A DNA stretch of 64,000 nt from Taenia hydatigena. Its lineage: Eukaryota; Platyhelminthes; Cestoda; Cyclophyllidea; Taeniidae. The notes under the pieces are model-generated. The model was given only the letters and a program-made list of their open reading frames with translations. It was not told where the DNA came from and made no database searches. A program made the position numbers and the translations under genes. The DNA is taken from positions 11,455,492-11,519,491 of the forward strand of contig JADWOT020000010.1 in NCBI GenBank assembly GCA_036345935.2. Reading direction: 5' to 3'. This document shows, piece by piece, positions 20,641 through 33,839 of this stretch (positions are counted from its first letter, which is position 1; each line of letters begins with the position of its first letter).

Positions 20641-22730
20641 CTACTGAAGTGGCATCCGAATGTACGCAATCTCTGATGCACACATCAGCGCAAAGCAATC
20701 AGACACGACTCCGCAGTCTCCTAGACTTGACAGGCTATCACAGCCGTTGCGTCAAGGGTTCTGCTAAAATCGTCAGTCCACTGCATGAAATGATGGACAA
20801 GTTGGCGGAGGAGTTAGTTAAACTGGTAAGTGGGCATGATGAAGTTATTGAAGAACTGAGGCGGATGTTCTACTCCGTACCGCCTCTGGCATGACCTTAC
20901 TTTGAACCTGGCACTCCACCACTCGTACTTCATACCAACATCAGCGGGACAAACGAGGCTAAAGTCAAAAGCAGAAGGGAACACCCCATCGCCTACGTGT
21001 TGTTGATGTAGCAAATTTAACGAAAGTAGGAGGCAGAAGTGGACAGCACAACATGAACTGTTCGCCACCTCCACGATGGCTAAACATGAGTCCGATGATG
21101 TGGAGCACTTTTTCACTTGTGGGTAATAAAAGTTAAAGCGACTCCATCAAATTCGTGCGAATCTATCGCGTTGGGTGCAGGCTCGATGCAACCCCTTCTA
21201 CCCCTACTGTCAGACAACGCTTCAATTCCCACAAGTCCTCCACCGGGACCTACGATTCGCCGACCAACGTCACACGTCCAGTTGGTGGCCGATGCACCAC
21301 CTTACCCCAACCCGTCATCGATCAAGAAAAAGAAACACGCGCCACAGAGTTCTTCCATCACTGCCGAAATGGGGGACCAGGACGACAAGATGATTAAATC
21401 GAAGAACCTCCAACTTCCAGCAAAACAAACCCTCCACGGTCCACTTCCAACCGGAATTGAGAGGTGGGTGGATAAACGTGCAGTCAAGATACCCCTTCCG
21501 CCTATTCAATGTGGTCGTAAGGCCCGGTAACACGGTTATCAACTTCCATCGTAAGTCGGTTGTGATCTCAATAATGAAGCGTCTGCAGTCGCACATGGTA
21601 CTGAGCCACAACAACCGCAATTCGCCACCAACTCAGCAGTCGCATACCATCCCGTCTACTACCAAGCAACTCCCCTTTCATCACGTTACAACTGGAAGGT
21701 CGTGCATAGCACTTCTTCTTCGTCTCTGACGCGGTCAAGTTGACCAGCAACTATAAGGCCCTCTCGACCCTTTCTTACAAGTTTGACATGATTCTACCAT
21801 CCAACAGGCTGCACTCATCAAAAAGAAAGGCGGCGACTGTACAAGAGATATTTGAATTGGAGTGCAATACTTGGCGGCGATTTCTCGCCCCTTAATATTG
21901 CGCAAGTTATTATCGCCACTGAAAGCACAACTGCCCTTTCACTACCAAAGTAAGGCGTCGACAATGTTTGCAATGCCCCATTCGAACATCCTCGACTACC
22001 TTTGAGCATAGCCTACTCACCTCACCGACAACAAAACGAAAGAACTTCAAGGACCATCATTTAAGCATGCATATATACTCGCCTTGCCACAGTTGAGCAG
22101 GAAAGAATAAGCATCGTTAGAAATACGATACACACCAGCAAGGCTAGACCGATCCTGCGTACCGTACACGCGCCTAGAAGAGACGCACCCTCCCGTGGAA
22201 GTATTGAGTGGAGGTGAGGCCACAAATCCATCGACGTCATCTCAGGTTCCACCGAATGCTCTAAAAAATGAGAGACGGAAGTCAACACCCGTGTTTCCAA
22301 CACAAAAGGCTGAACGCAGTAACGGGGAAGAATGAGCTCTCGTTGCCGCACATAACTGTTCCGTTAGGCTACCTACACGAGAGGGGCTTATTCTTTACCC
22401 TGGACATAAAAGCGACATATTGGCAAGTTGGAATGCCATAAATGGTCAGGGAGAAAAGACAGCCTCCGTTACCCTCCAAAAAGGAATGTAAATTCCAGAC
22501 GATGCCCCTCGGAATTTGCAATGCGGCGGCCACTTCTTGCAGTCATGCGAACCACACTGATTGCATGTGCCGCCCGGATAGAATTCTTGTGCCCTCGGTA
22601 CACTAGCAGGTAAGAATCGCAGAAATGGGCAAAGAGAAGAAGCGTTGCAGCTTCTAGGAATTCGACAGTACAAAACCAATCTGCGATGCAGGCCTGACCC
22701 TGAACCAAAGTTGCACCTGTTTCAACAAAG
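20640..22730 (+). mobile_element. Decayed Ty3/gypsy fragments (RNase H, then RT)
   Basis: At 20690-20895 the sequence reads RSLLDLTGYHSRCVKGSAKI and VSPLHEMMDK, the RT to RNase H connection. The following HELFATSTMAKH near 21050-21090 fits the RNase H helix. From about 22060 an RT-entry region appears (SKARPI near 22140-22160), then LDIKATYWQVGMP near 22400-22440 and QDAGLTLNQSCTC near 22680-22720. Frames are broken throughout. The 137-aa frame at 21117-21530 is proline- and serine-rich and is probably fortuitous. RNase H preceding RT here means two remnants are joined or the element is rearranged. Confidence 0.65.
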
Positions 22731-25150
22731 CGCAGTCAAGCTCATACGACGCTGCACGCCAACAACCCAGCTGGACAAGGTGAGGCATTCAGTTCGCTCC
22801 CATTATGAACGACAACCGCCTGCTTAAATAGCGTTAGCAGTGATAATGCTGTTACGGACGCATTTGGGCGGGTAGGTGCCGATTTCAGCTCCTTCGACAG
22901 TGCGATGATTCTGACAAACATGCGGCGACTTCAACAAGCTCGCGCACACTACACCACAACGTGCAAACGTGAAGCAGATAGAAAAAGAGGTAGAGGGGGA
23001 GGCAAATTGACAGCCATGCACGTTGATAGGTCAACAAACGGAGAAATGAACAAATCGTCCCACCTTTGCCTGTCTATTTGGTCAAGGTCCTGTCGCCCAA
23101 TTAACTCACTAAACGGGTGAATGAAAAGTAAGAAAAGTAAAAAAAAATGAAACTGACCAGTGTACTGAGTTGCGGGAAGAGGAGGAACAAACCGGCGCAT
23201 TTGACTAGGTCGCGAGAGCGCGTCAATCGATTGCTAACCACCAAGTTTCTTCACCAGTACGTCTAACTTGAGGGCAACGCCAATCTCACACCTCTGTCCA
23301 TGTCTCTGCGACTCGCCAATCAACTACTAGTCATGCGACAAAAACTAGTAGAGCCAAGGCTAATTGCTACTGCGACTAAAACGAGGGTAGAGACCTTGTC
23401 GAGGCTTAGTCATCACCACCACAGTGGGAAGGGTAAACAGACCAAAGCACTTACTCTCACCGTCCACGCCATTATCATAATACTACCCCTCAAATGAACA
23501 CCTCATTCATTTATTCCCATACCCACATAAAGTAAACCTGCTAAACACAACCTTCCTCGGTTAGGCTAGAACAACAGCGCAAGCAATGAGTGAATGCAAG
23601 CCAGTTATTCCCGTCACCGAAAAACGAACCCGAGTAGCATTGCCTATTACAAAATTTAGTAAATTCAACCAATGACACAATCTAATGCCAATGACCACGA
23701 ACACGCTTCGCTTCTACGCAACTAGCAGCTGCACTGGGAGCAGTGAAATGGACTATCGCCCAAAGTGTGTAGACAAACAAGTGGACCGCGTGGAAAAAGT
23801 GAAAGCAAGAAGCAGCAAATGCAAAAGACTACACCTCACATTAGAAAGACACACTCCATCAATGTAGATGAGCAACGCATTGGACAGCCGCAGCCAACTT
23901 TACACTTATAAACGTACCTGAGCAAAGTACGGAGCAATAGCACGGTCCAATTTCAAGTCTCGTGTTTTTCATTAACCCTCAGAAACTCCTCAACACACAC
24001 GCTCTTGCCCACTTTAATGTTCAGACCTCCGTCGAAACCAGAAGAATCATGCCCCCTTTCCAGCATCTGGGGCCTATTCAACCAAAATCCAGTCGGCACT
24101 TGAATGGGCGAAAGAGCCAGCACGCACACAGACAATATGCTAAAATGCAACCGATGACCTTAAAACTGACAAATTGAACGAATCATTGACGAGTGAATAC
24201 TTATTTTGCCTGTTGAGCTTAATGCAAAAAGAATGTGAACCGCGATCAAGTGTTTTAGAAAAACGGCTATAACCATTTTGTGCTTAGGTGCATAAAAGAC
24301 AATATGCTATTGTTTGTAAGAAGGAGAGCCTGGTAGTTCGAAAACAAAATGAAAAGGAACAATCATAACAAATAAATTCAAAATTTCCTATTGCATCGCT
24401 TAAGACTTATCCAAGGACCAAAGAAGACACTGATTGAGATGCTTAATAATTGGCTAATTTTGCTTCGGAATGGCAGTTGAGTAGATCAGCGTTTGCACTC
24501 GTACTAAGTAGCCTTAGTGGACTTTAGGCTGGCTATGCCTATTCCAGGTAAGAAGTATGAATTATCATCCTCCTGCCTCTAATGAGACAGTCTTGTAGTA
24601 TGCAAGTAAGGTCGCTAGTCGGTCGTTGGGGGACATCTGATCACAATGCGAACCATTCATGTCAGGACATTTGTATGATGACAATTTTGACCTTAGCCGA
24701 AGTGTGGGCAATGAGGTAAAAGGGAACTACTGACAAAGGGTCTTCAATGAATACAGAGGGCTTGTACAGTGTGTCACGAGGAGTACAAACAAAGGCGCGG
24801 ATTCGTTGGTCCTCAAGTGAGCGACTGCGCATGTTGTAGCCATTGTCATGCAATAAACGACATTGATCATTTCAAGGTGCTAAACGTTGTAGCATTTGCG
24901 ACACCTATGAAACCACCATCGACGCCGTCAGTAATGTGACTTGGGTATAGGATTTCATTGTTGCATGAAATTGTGAAGGCAAAGACAAGGCTGCCACAAG
25001 TAATTCACACTGTTCATGAGACATTGTCATGAGCATCAGCGTCTCCCGGCTGCGCTTGAGATTGTCAACATCCACGCACTTTAGCAATCACACAGACGCG
25101 GGTCTTTTATTACTCTCAAAATGCCTCAAAGCGATAGCTTCGATTGCTTC
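22660..25150 (+). repeat. Dispersed repeat R1, copy b
   Basis: This is the same repeat as 620-3900, in the same orientation and also preceded by RT sequence. It shares CTGTCCATGTCTC near 23295, the CCGATGACCTTAAA / AATCATTGACGAGTG block near 24150-24195, and GTAATTCACACTGTTCATG near 24998. No conserved reading frame. Confidence 0.7.
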
Positions 25151-25159
25151 AGTATCGTA

Positions 25160-25570
25160 ACACTAAGTTCAAATGCTCAGCGCTGTAATTACTTTTGTTA
25201 ATGCACCTGCTACTTCGCTGATGCCTAGTGATCTCAGTTGTTGGCATTTAAGCTGGTGCGATTCCCGTGAGAAGCCCTGGTTGAGGCTACTGTGCGAGAG
25301 AATCAATCCACCGAGTGAATGGAAGAGGAGCGTGATGATTACCGCATTGGCATTTGGCGCATTTTTGGTGATTTTTCCCTTCTTAAGCCAACAACTGCAA
25401 CTCCTCCACCCACGCATTGCGCAAATCTGTGAGCTACTTCTAGTGACATCCTTGATGGACACCATCTGCGTTTGGAAAACAACAACGCAATGGGGAATAG
25501 AGAAACTACAACCATGCAAGAAATTATGCAACTCCTCGGTGTCGTACATATATAAGCGTGAATGATTAAG
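25160..25570. repeat. Repeat block shared with 34290-34740
   Basis: The two blocks align in the same orientation, with CCAACAACTGCAACTCC and CACCGAGTG among the shared strings, and each follows R1-like sequence. Overlapping frames of 119-130 aa exist on both strands of both copies. The minus-strand pair shares IPHCVVV..TQ, SCSCW and NAxIITLLF, but the plus-strand frames are shared equally, so this probably reflects common descent rather than coding constraint. Confidence 0.45.
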
Positions 25571-25955
25571 CTGGCATATTCAGTTTCAAAATAGATTCCC
25601 ACGTAGAAATATTACATCATATAGGTCGGAGTGGTATGATCCATTGCGTATCCCACTCATTGGGCGAATGGTCCCATCTATTGATGCCATTTACTGGTCT
25701 CCGCACTACTTTGAACATCGCCGCACCGTAAACTGGACTCAATTTGGTAAAAGCTTTATGTATGTATGTATGTATTTGGCTCTTTGCATTCAAATGCTTT
25801 ATGAAATGAACTAATAAGTCGCTACATACGGTGAGTCTTATATTATTTTGTTGACGGCTTTTTTATTACCACGGTACGAAAAGTAAAGAATAAAGCTACA
25901 ACCCGTTTTACCCGTCGAAACACGGATCTGACACCAGAATCACATTGCCATGCCT
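25570..25955. other. Non-coding interval with a short TATG repeat
   Basis: A (TATG)n run lies at about 25758-25778. No gene or clear repeat family was identified in the rest. Confidence 0.4.
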
Positions 25956-26270
25956 GACTCACAGGGGCGCAGGGGTATCAAGGTAGTGTCGAATGCGAGT
26001 TCAAATTCGAAAATTGATGACCCGCTTTACACTATCAGTTTCGCTGACACAACGACTCCTTCATCACTTCAGACACGATTCATTGAGTTGGAAAAACGAA
26101 CTACACATTGTTGTTTGGAAGTTAGAATCTATGCAAATGAGGTTGACCCAAATGAGACGCATTTGCAACTAAATCTTATAAAAATGCACCGGAACAAATT
26201 ATCTGTAGGAATCAGCGTCACCAAAGGAGCGATGGTAACCCGGTGGGGATGTTGAAATCACGTCAATGAC
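25955..26270 (-). mobile_element. Inverted copy of the RT-like block at 40530-40890
   Basis: Read on the minus strand, this matches 40530-40890, including the segment that there reads KFAFNTPKERFCFKAMP. The clearest shared part is TTCATCACTTCA..CGATTCAT against its counterpart at 40800-40850. It is broken by stops. Confidence 0.5.
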
Positions 26271-26336
26271 AAGCCGTGCTGAAGAATGGGTTAAGTCAAC
26301 GAAACCTCCTCCCGTCAGCCGCGGAGACGGAGGGAG

Positions 26337-26969
26337 TTATCGAGTCTGGTCCGCGTGTGCTTGTGTGTTGGAGAATTCGGAATGAGTCATTGGGTCTCGC
26401 TGACCGTATCCAAACACGAAATAAAAAAGACTATTTGTAGTGAAACGAAATTGAGCTTGGATGTGTGGAAGGAGGAGTGGAGTAGAATTATTCCAATTTT
26501 CAGTTCGAGTGAACCATATTGAAGGGACTAGCTGTGCTTGGAGGCAGTGGGCATTAATTAAGGCCGCCACTTCTGCACCATCCAATTTCCCAGGCTTACC
26601 ACTTGAGTGAGTGTGCTGTTCCCACACACCCCACCGGCCACCAGCAGAAGTGCTGCTCCAGCTACCAAATATCGAGCAAAGGACATTGAATCTATTCAAC
26701 AATCTTGATCTAAACGTGGTGGCTTCTACATCCACTTCAATGCGTGTTTTGGCTGCATTTGAGACCGCTAAACACCTACAAATGCAGCCAGCAGCTGCAA
26801 CTGCTCCCAGGCATTGTGCTAAAGCGTAAGTAAATCCTAATGGCATCCTCGCTAGACAGCTTTCGTGCATTGCCATGCAAAGCCTGTGTCGCCACAGATC
26901 CTGCCAACACCGAATGGATGGGAAAGCAGGAGCACCATTTTCCAACTTTGAAGCGTGTAAATCAGGCAT
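26337..26969 (-). CDS. Hypothetical 210-aa open frame
   Basis: This is the longest uninterrupted frame outside the transposon. It has no signal peptide at its start, no membrane segment, and no domain that I recognise. A segment around 26770-26830 weakly resembles the repeat at 25390 and 34560, suggesting that part of it is repeat-derived. A frame of this length can occur by chance in 64 kb, so I list it without a function. Confidence 0.2.
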   Translation of the reverse strand: MPDLHASKLENGAPAFPSIRCWQDLWRHRLCMAMHESCLARMPLGFTYALAQCLGAVAAAGCICRCLAVSNAAKTRIEVDVEATTFRSRLLNRFNVLCSIFGSWSSTSAGGRWGVWEQHTHSSGKPGKLDGAEVAALINAHCLQAQLVPSIWFTRTENWNNSTPLLLPHIQAQFRFTTNSLFYFVFGYGQRDPMTHSEFSNTQAHADQTR

Positions 26970-27659
26970 AATCTAGTGGTTTAAAGAGTCTACGAGGGGA
27001 ACAGCACATTCATTTCTCCACCACATTGCGCTGACGCGTGTAGTTGTGAAGAGGTGTTGCGCATAATGAGGAAAAAAATGCATCCTCTCAGGGATCGATT
27101 GATGCGTGGAAGCGAAATTCAATTCTAAGCCTCTTCAGGCGTGTGAAGAGCCTGACAGAGGACTTGAGAGCTCATGAATCGGTGTTCACAAGTTGCAAGT
27201 TGTGGGACTTCACTTGCTTGATGTAACTAATGCCGCAGGACTAGCATAAAATGAGGTGGCTGACATGTGTTCAAATGGATGTCAGAGCTGCAAAGACATT
27301 GTTAAGCAGTACACGAAATTCCCTCCTCTCCAACCTTACAATGGACAACGTGACCCACAGCAAAGTGTTGACAATGTGCATGTCCCGATTTCAGCAAGAA
27401 ATTCAAGTTGATTCCTTCCCTCTCCTCCCTCTCGTCCTCGTTCTCGGGACAACTGGTGGTCTTTTCTTCACAAACCCGGTTTAACTGCGATTCTTGAGCA
27501 CCCATTGCAACTTTCTCCCTCCATCACTGCTCGAAGGAGATCGTATACCAGTCCGAGATGCTCTTGTCGCTCCTTCAAACATGTGGCCTTTGATGCGATT
27601 GCAAAGGAGACCATTGTTGCCGTGGTGATTAGCCCAAATTCAACTCAACTGTTAAAAAA

Positions 27660-28957
27660 TTTATTTGTAGTTAGCACATTAGAAGCAACGAAGTTAGGCA
27701 AAGAAGGTTGTGACGTGCTTGTTGTAATGCAGTCCTCAAGCACACTTCACATCCGGTTCCTCAAGTGGCTGCATTCACAAAAGCGCCGGTATCAGCAGCG
27801 ATGCCAAGATGGCTAAAAGGAGAGGAAGAAGAGGAGGTCACCACTGACTTCGATTTCAAGCTGATGCAGACTTGGCCTCTTAGAGTCTATAGAAGGGTGC
27901 GTTCGAATGCACTGCATTGGGGTGGTTCACGAACTATGCAAAGAATACTGTCAAATTCGTGGCAGTAAATAAGGGAAAAATAAGGACTAGTTCCTATTCC
28001 ATCGGCATGAATGAAAGGGAACAAGTGTCGCTCTGGAAGCATGCAGAGCCAAAATACAACCGTTGACGAGCATTACATTAAGGCGATGCATAGGAGTGCC
28101 TTACCGTTGAGAGCGAATATCGTCGTAGGACCTGTGGGATGCAAACATGCAGTCAAGTCGACTCAGTCAAGTTATACTTGAATGAATGGATGAGCGCATT
28201 AAGCCTAATAAAAGGGATAAGGGCCTCGACTCATCGACTTCTATGCAATGTGGCAGGAAGCAGGAAACACCCTCGGTGCCCTAGAATGTGTTCGTTGAAC
28301 CAGCACTCAGCATCAAAGGCCTGACGCTGATGGTTCGAGTCCAGCAAACGCCACAAACAACGCGTAGAGTGTCAGCTTTGAAGCAGCCGCGGCCGTGGAA
28401 CAGCGGCGCATTTGAACGCACCACCAAAGCCATGACAAATGATTCTGTTGGGTGTGAATTCGAGCAAACAATAACAAATTCAGGTTTGGAGTGGCGAATG
28501 TAAGCTTTAGAGTGCTAGTAAACGAAGGATCCTCCCACTGATGATTTCGTGGTTGCAGTAAGGTGTAGATTTAATTGTACGCTGACGGTACTTAGCTTCA
28601 AATCAAGTCCAACATCAGGAGATTATTCAGATATTCACGTCTATGAAGATGCATCTCAGGAGGCTGCAAAGGAGTTGCTTTTGCGATGGCAGCGAACTCC
28701 GAGCAGGCTAGCATTTGATCAAGAGAATTACTTGCGCTTAGTGTTGGATACTGGCGTCATGTTGGCAGCCCAACAGACGATGCATTCATTCAGCTCTATG
28801 GACGCATCATCTGGTTCTCGAGGCTGCAATAACTTCTTTACAAGAATGGATGCGTTTACTGTCTATGTTCTAATTTGCACGCCTTCTGTGGAAGTCGGGG
28901 CAATGTGTGGTGGACAGGGAAAGCTGAGGACTGAGGGCGAATGCAGACTTGAATCAA

Positions 28958-28988
<31 letters not shown>

Positions 28989-31708
28989 GTGTCTGGAAAG
29001 CAGTGAGAGAAGTGTCAAGGAAATAGGTCAAAATACTGTAGATGGAATGATGGACTGTTGCAACTAACCTCGTATTACAAATTGGGTTGTGAGGCAATTC
29101 AATTTACTTACCGGTTCTACCCTGGTAACCTAAAAGGCATGCCAAGCAAATGGTTGTAAAATAGTTGGCATGAAATGCTTCCAGCGGCGCTGCACCAACA
29201 TGAACTATTCCCAGCTAATCTAATGTGCTTCAATTGTGTTGCAGCAGTTTGTAGGCAGGAAGAAAGGCTTTCACAGGAAAGAACGTGACACTGTCTGACT
29301 GCTGTAGAATAGGCATGCGTTCGTACTTACCACTGCACTCCGCGACTTCTGGCGATTCACCTAAATCAACGCAACACTTTCAGTCACCTCGTGAGGACTT
29401 GTGCTACTTAGGTCTGCTTACGGTTGGTATCTGCAGAACCATACTTCACCTCAAAACACCTCACTCTGAAGTGCTACTAGTTAAGATGTTGCATTACAAA
29501 GGAAGGAAATAGTGCGACCTAATCAGTTCGGATGCTCACTCACCGTCTTGCCCCCAGTCAACAGTGACAGTAAGTCTTCTATTCATCCCGTACCACTCAA
29601 ATGTGGTATGATTAAGCGTGCCATTTCGTGTGAAGTTCAAAGCAAGTATTCTCAGATCGGATTTGTGACCTCTTGACAAATTACCTTAAACGAGCAGAGG
29701 AAAGTGCAATTGGCACATCAGTTGGCTTCATGAGCACACTGAATGACCCGACTGATTGCTCAACAAACTCACCGCAGTAAGGCGCTGCAGGTTCCTGAAG
29801 AGCAACTCCCCGCCATAGGCACTGAGCGTATCCGTTCACGTTAAGCTCAGCCTGCATTTTAAAGAGGAGAAAGGACAGAATAAACACAGCACAAAACCAT
29901 GAACAAATGATTAAGAGGACTACGCGAGCGTCCTAAGGACATTTCCATTAACGATGCACAAACCGGCAATTGACTGTTCGCGCCTCCAACAGCGAATTTG
30001 ATCTCGACGTACGATTTCCCTCTCCGAAACCGCGAAAGTGGAAACGACGTGTTCAAATCCACTTCACCTGTGCAGAAGGAATATTTAGTAATTAGGCTTC
30101 CTGACTCTTCTTCCCCTTATCACCCAGGGGATGGGAGGGCTCAGGTGGCACATCTACCACATAAGCTGCATTCACTATTCAAAGTGCTGTGTTGCTCATA
30201 GAAAGCGTTTGGAGAATTAGCCATTTCAAACAGGTATCCATCCTGCAGTACTTTTGCACATTCTTCGCCAACTCCATCCACTCACCTTCCTCTGGCCTCT
30301 GAAAATCACATTTCGGCACGAAGAATACTGTCGAAAACAATGAAAATCCTTCCCATATTTGCACTGAATCCTGTTTGGATACGTCGTTGACAGTGATGTT
30401 GGCACTTTCTAAAATCACACACGGTAGTCTCCTACAGTGACAGCAAGAGTTGATCATCTCATCTCTCCGTGCGTGCACGGATATTGTGCGATCTCAGCTA
30501 CCCTTATTCGCAAAACCAACCTGAAATAATCTACTTTGCTGAGTCACCGAACAATATTCTGATGTGCTACTCCTGGTCGCACTCGGATGATCTCTTATCA
30601 ATGCAGGCAAATGAATTGATGAGTTCTCGGTTCTCTACCTACCTCCATCCGCTTGGCAGGGGCGACCCCATACTCGGCCATCAACATAGCACGCGCCGTC
30701 TTTAATGCTCACATTGGACGCCTTGCCATCTTTCGGCAACGCTTCTATGGTCTACAATCAAGTACAAAGCCCACTGTAATGCCACAATGTGTGGGCGCAT
30801 CAGCTGTGTGGTGGGATGACATTGCAGGTTCCGCCTTACAGCATCTGTGCCATTTCAAGTAGGAAAGGAACGTGCGAGGTAAAGCTAAGTCTTGAAGGGC
30901 ACACAAGATGACGCCTATCGTCATATTAGTAGGACTAGTCTATTCAAACGACCGTTTTATTATACATACGGCATTATGGGGAAGACGGAAATGCATCAGT
31001 GGCGATGAACCCTCGGATGTGCCGACGATGCGAGAGCCCCACAGCGATGGTCCCGCTTCTGTTTTACGAAAGCAACAAAGCATCTAGAGTTTGTCTAATG
31101 CAACTTACAAATGTCTGCCATTTATGAGGGCGATGGCAACTATCTCACGATGTATGCGTGCATCTAGTACGAACTACGATGCTTTTCTTTTTATATGTAT
31201 TCACATGAATGCACAAAATGCCACGAAGTGCCACAATCCATATCTATTTAGCATCGCGACATGAAAGTAAGTAACTTTCTCCTCCTGACTCAGCATTTTG
31301 ATATTATCCATTCAAGAATTGAGGTGTACAATCACTCGATCTGGGCGCAGGTCACTGAGCCAACGCTCCTACACATGAGCTCTGCTGACTTCAACTACTC
31401 ACGGCAGTTTCGCTGCCACTTTACCTCCACCCAATTGTTATATCGGGCTGGGTCCTACGTATAGACTCGCCTTACTTCGTAAAAGTTACCACATACTAGG
31501 CTTATCATGATAAAATACATCGCTAACCCAACTTGCACCGCACAAAGTGGTCTATTTCCAAAGGCCAAAATTAGTACCAATGCGTGCATTAGAGTGTAGC
31601 ACACGGTGACTTGTTTAGCAAGAAATCAAGCCCCAATTGGAAAATGAGAGGTGAGTACGTACCTGCGCAGTAGACGACAGCAGTGATGAAGGCAGCAAGC
31701 CTCACGTC
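27660..31708 (-). pseudogene. Copy B of the surface-protein family, disabled
   Basis: Exons in transcript order are 31663-31708, 30970-31058, 30643-30751, 30286-30408, 29964-30067, 29544-29851, 29331-29360, 29112-29129, 28105-28131 and 27775-27812. Lengths and phases match genes A and C. It has two clear lesions. Exon 1 has GAC where gene A has its start ATG, while the TATA-like box, length and signal-peptide-like hydrophobicity are kept. Exon 6 is 308 nt instead of 307, which shifts the frame into a TAA just before the GNLS motif. The six cysteine positions remain. The two exons corresponding to A's 21- and 33-nt micro-exons were not found. The poly(A) signal (27660-27665) is conserved. An unusual upstream start cannot be fully excluded. 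Confidence 0.75.
28961..28985 (+). repeat. (TG)n microsatellite
   Basis: About a dozen TG units lie inside an intron of copy B. They produce the CVCVCVCV stretch of an antisense 172-aa frame (28549-29067). The matching intron of copy C at about 61380-61400 has a shorter TG run. Confidence 0.8.
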
Positions 31709-31735
31709 ACTGTCAAGTTGACTGTCTTGCACGCA

Positions 31736-31741
31736 TTTATA
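31736..31741 (-). promoter_or_regulatory. TATA-like box of copy B
   Basis: TATAAA on the minus strand lies about 28 nt before the position of the lost start codon and aligns with the CATAAAT box of gene A. It is kept although the copy is disabled, so B may still be transcribed. Confidence 0.4.
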
Positions 31742-31759
31742 TGCTCTTCACCTTGACCT

Positions 31760-32480
31760 CTTCCTCACGATTGGCTGGTTGGGTGAGAGTGCAGTTGCAA
31801 GAGTAAATGGAAGACCTCCAATAGCACACTGCCATCCCACGTGTTTGTAGCAGCATTGCGGGGGTGTCAGTTTTGTGCTTACAGCAAGTCACTGCGAGTT
31901 TACTACTTCCAAAGAAGTGAGGGGCAAAGATCCAAATGCTCTTCACCAGCCGTAATCTGACCTTTTTGCCGCACACAAATGTTGGCTCTTTTGTGCTTGT
32001 GATTGAAGATTATGCTGTCAAGTCCAGCGGAAACACCCAAGTGCAGTTCTTGGTAAAGTCGCGCAAACAAGCGACAGCCAACAGTTGCAAGAGAAGTATA
32101 GTAAATTGTTTGAGAAAATGCTGTGCCGTTGAAGCTTTGTACGACGTGTCAGAGATGAATAAGTTGTAACAAATGAGCACGTAGAAGGAGGAGGAGGAGG
32201 GGAGAGAGCTTGTGTAAAGAGAGGGGATTGGATTAGCCTCACCGTGGTGCTAATACATCGAATCGTTTCGTGTCGTCTGGTTTGAAAATCACGCAATCAC
32301 CGTGTCTGTCTTGTTCTCCTTTGTCTATTGGCAAGGAGTGCTCCAAACCGACAGAAGTGCTTACAAGCCTCTATGCAGTGTGGGAGATTGCAGCAACAGA
32401 GTAGCAGACACTTACACGGTTTGACAGCAAACAGAGTCTTAGAAACTCCCCACGCTTAAAGAAGTGCAAATGCTGTTTTT
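31760..32480. other. Interval upstream of copy B
   Basis: A plus-strand frame of 77 aa (31936-32169) and a minus-strand frame of 92 aa overlap here. Neither has a recognised domain. A short GGA-rich run is at about 32188-32206. Confidence 0.35.
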
Positions 32481-33720
32481 GCCTAGCGGATCGGTGCAAC
32501 AATGATTGACAAGCACACTTTCAGAAACACTATCGGTAGTCTTACGATTGACACTACCACGCACACACACACATGTGAAATAAAGGATGTCCAATGTGCA
32601 CTTGAAGCTCTTCTAGACTTTGGTGCCACTGAGGCACTCGGCGAGGAGACAAACAATGAACGTCATTGAATCTGTTAGTACCGTGTCAGATTTAGTGCGA
32701 CGCAATGACATGGTGGAAACAAGTAAGCGAGTGAGTCTTGGTCCAACAATCGCTTGCAGTGGCCAAACAAAGCGGTCCTTCAGGGGAACTTGATGAAGAT
32801 AGAAGGATCTTCACTTTCATGTAAAGTCATTGGGGTGAAGGACTGGCAATAAGTGGGTTGAAGATGTCGTTGGATGAGCTGGCAGGAAATCAAGACTGCA
32901 GAAGTGCTTGCTGTATCTCTCACAGTGACTAGCACTTACAGCCTGAAATACCCAGTAAGAAAGCAGTGCTGGCGCAGTCACAGGTCAAGTTGATGCTTGA
33001 TTCCACTCCTTTCCGACTGTCCCCTCAATCCAGCAGCATTTTCCACTAAAGTTGCTAATTCAGCTTTCAAGATAACCACTTTTGTGGAGGCAGGTTTCAG
33101 AGACTAGGTGGTCTTCATTAGCCTAAGAGAGACGCGCAACATGTATGGGCGATGAAATGTGCGAGCAATGGAATTCCCTCCTCGATGCATTGAAGCCTCT
33201 GCTTCATGGGACGACTGAGCAGAAGAGAAACCCACATGTCTCACGGCTAATCGACTAATTTGCTAGAAGTTGAATTGAGTCGACATGTATCGGGTGACTT
33301 CGAAGATGCTAAAGCAAATGAAGTGGCAGCCTCACTGAAATCACATCCTTTCCTCCTGCTACAGTCTTTGCAGTACAATGCGGCAGTGCCACTGAATAAA
33401 TTCAATGCAAACCAAAGCTAGTTCTTACAACCACTATCCAACAATCACAGAGGAAAGTGATGCTTCAGCATAAAAACCACAGTAATGTCCAAGTATTGCC
33501 CATTAGGATGTTATGAAGCACTTCTCGAGAACTACCCCACTGTCACTCGTGTTTGCGAGCACACGTGTGCGAACGAGGGATTGTGCGTGTGGGCAACGTT
33601 TTCTTGAAACATCATCGTCTCTTCATTGCACTGCTGCCAGACCGCACATTTCAACGCCACTTCAACACACCAACACGAAAAGTTCGGTGGAGCTAGAATC
33701 GACATTTGCGGACCTTGTTT
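32480..33720 (+). repeat. Dispersed repeat R2, copy b
   Basis: This aligns with 12705-13700 in the same orientation, sharing CCCAGTAAGAAAGCAGTGCTGG near 32950 (CCCAGTAAGGCATCAGTGCTG in copy a) and CACAGTAATGTCCAAGTATTG near 33478. It lacks the AGGTG pentamer expansion seen in the copies at 46944 and 54393. Confidence 0.65.
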
Positions 33721-33839
33721 TCACTGAAGTTGGGTGAAATGGCATCGATGGAAAAAGGCGAATGGTGGAGCACATAATACAGATGTTGGTGGGATGGTCG
33801 CAGAAACTTCTGTCACACCGCTAGCTAATCCTGCCACGA

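Noticed and set aside
21117..21530. 137-aa proline-rich frame
   Set aside because: It starts inside decayed gypsy RNase H sequence, has overlapping open frames in both other phases, and no conserved relative.
25169..25565. 126-aa and 130-aa overlapping frames, with relatives at 34327-34734
   Set aside because: Both strands are open in both copies, as expected from a shared repeat; there is no sign that one frame is favoured.
28549..29067. 172-aa plus-strand open frame with a CVCVCVCV stretch
   Set aside because: It lies antisense to introns of copy B, its repetitive part is a TG microsatellite, and the matching introns of copies C and F do not keep the frame.
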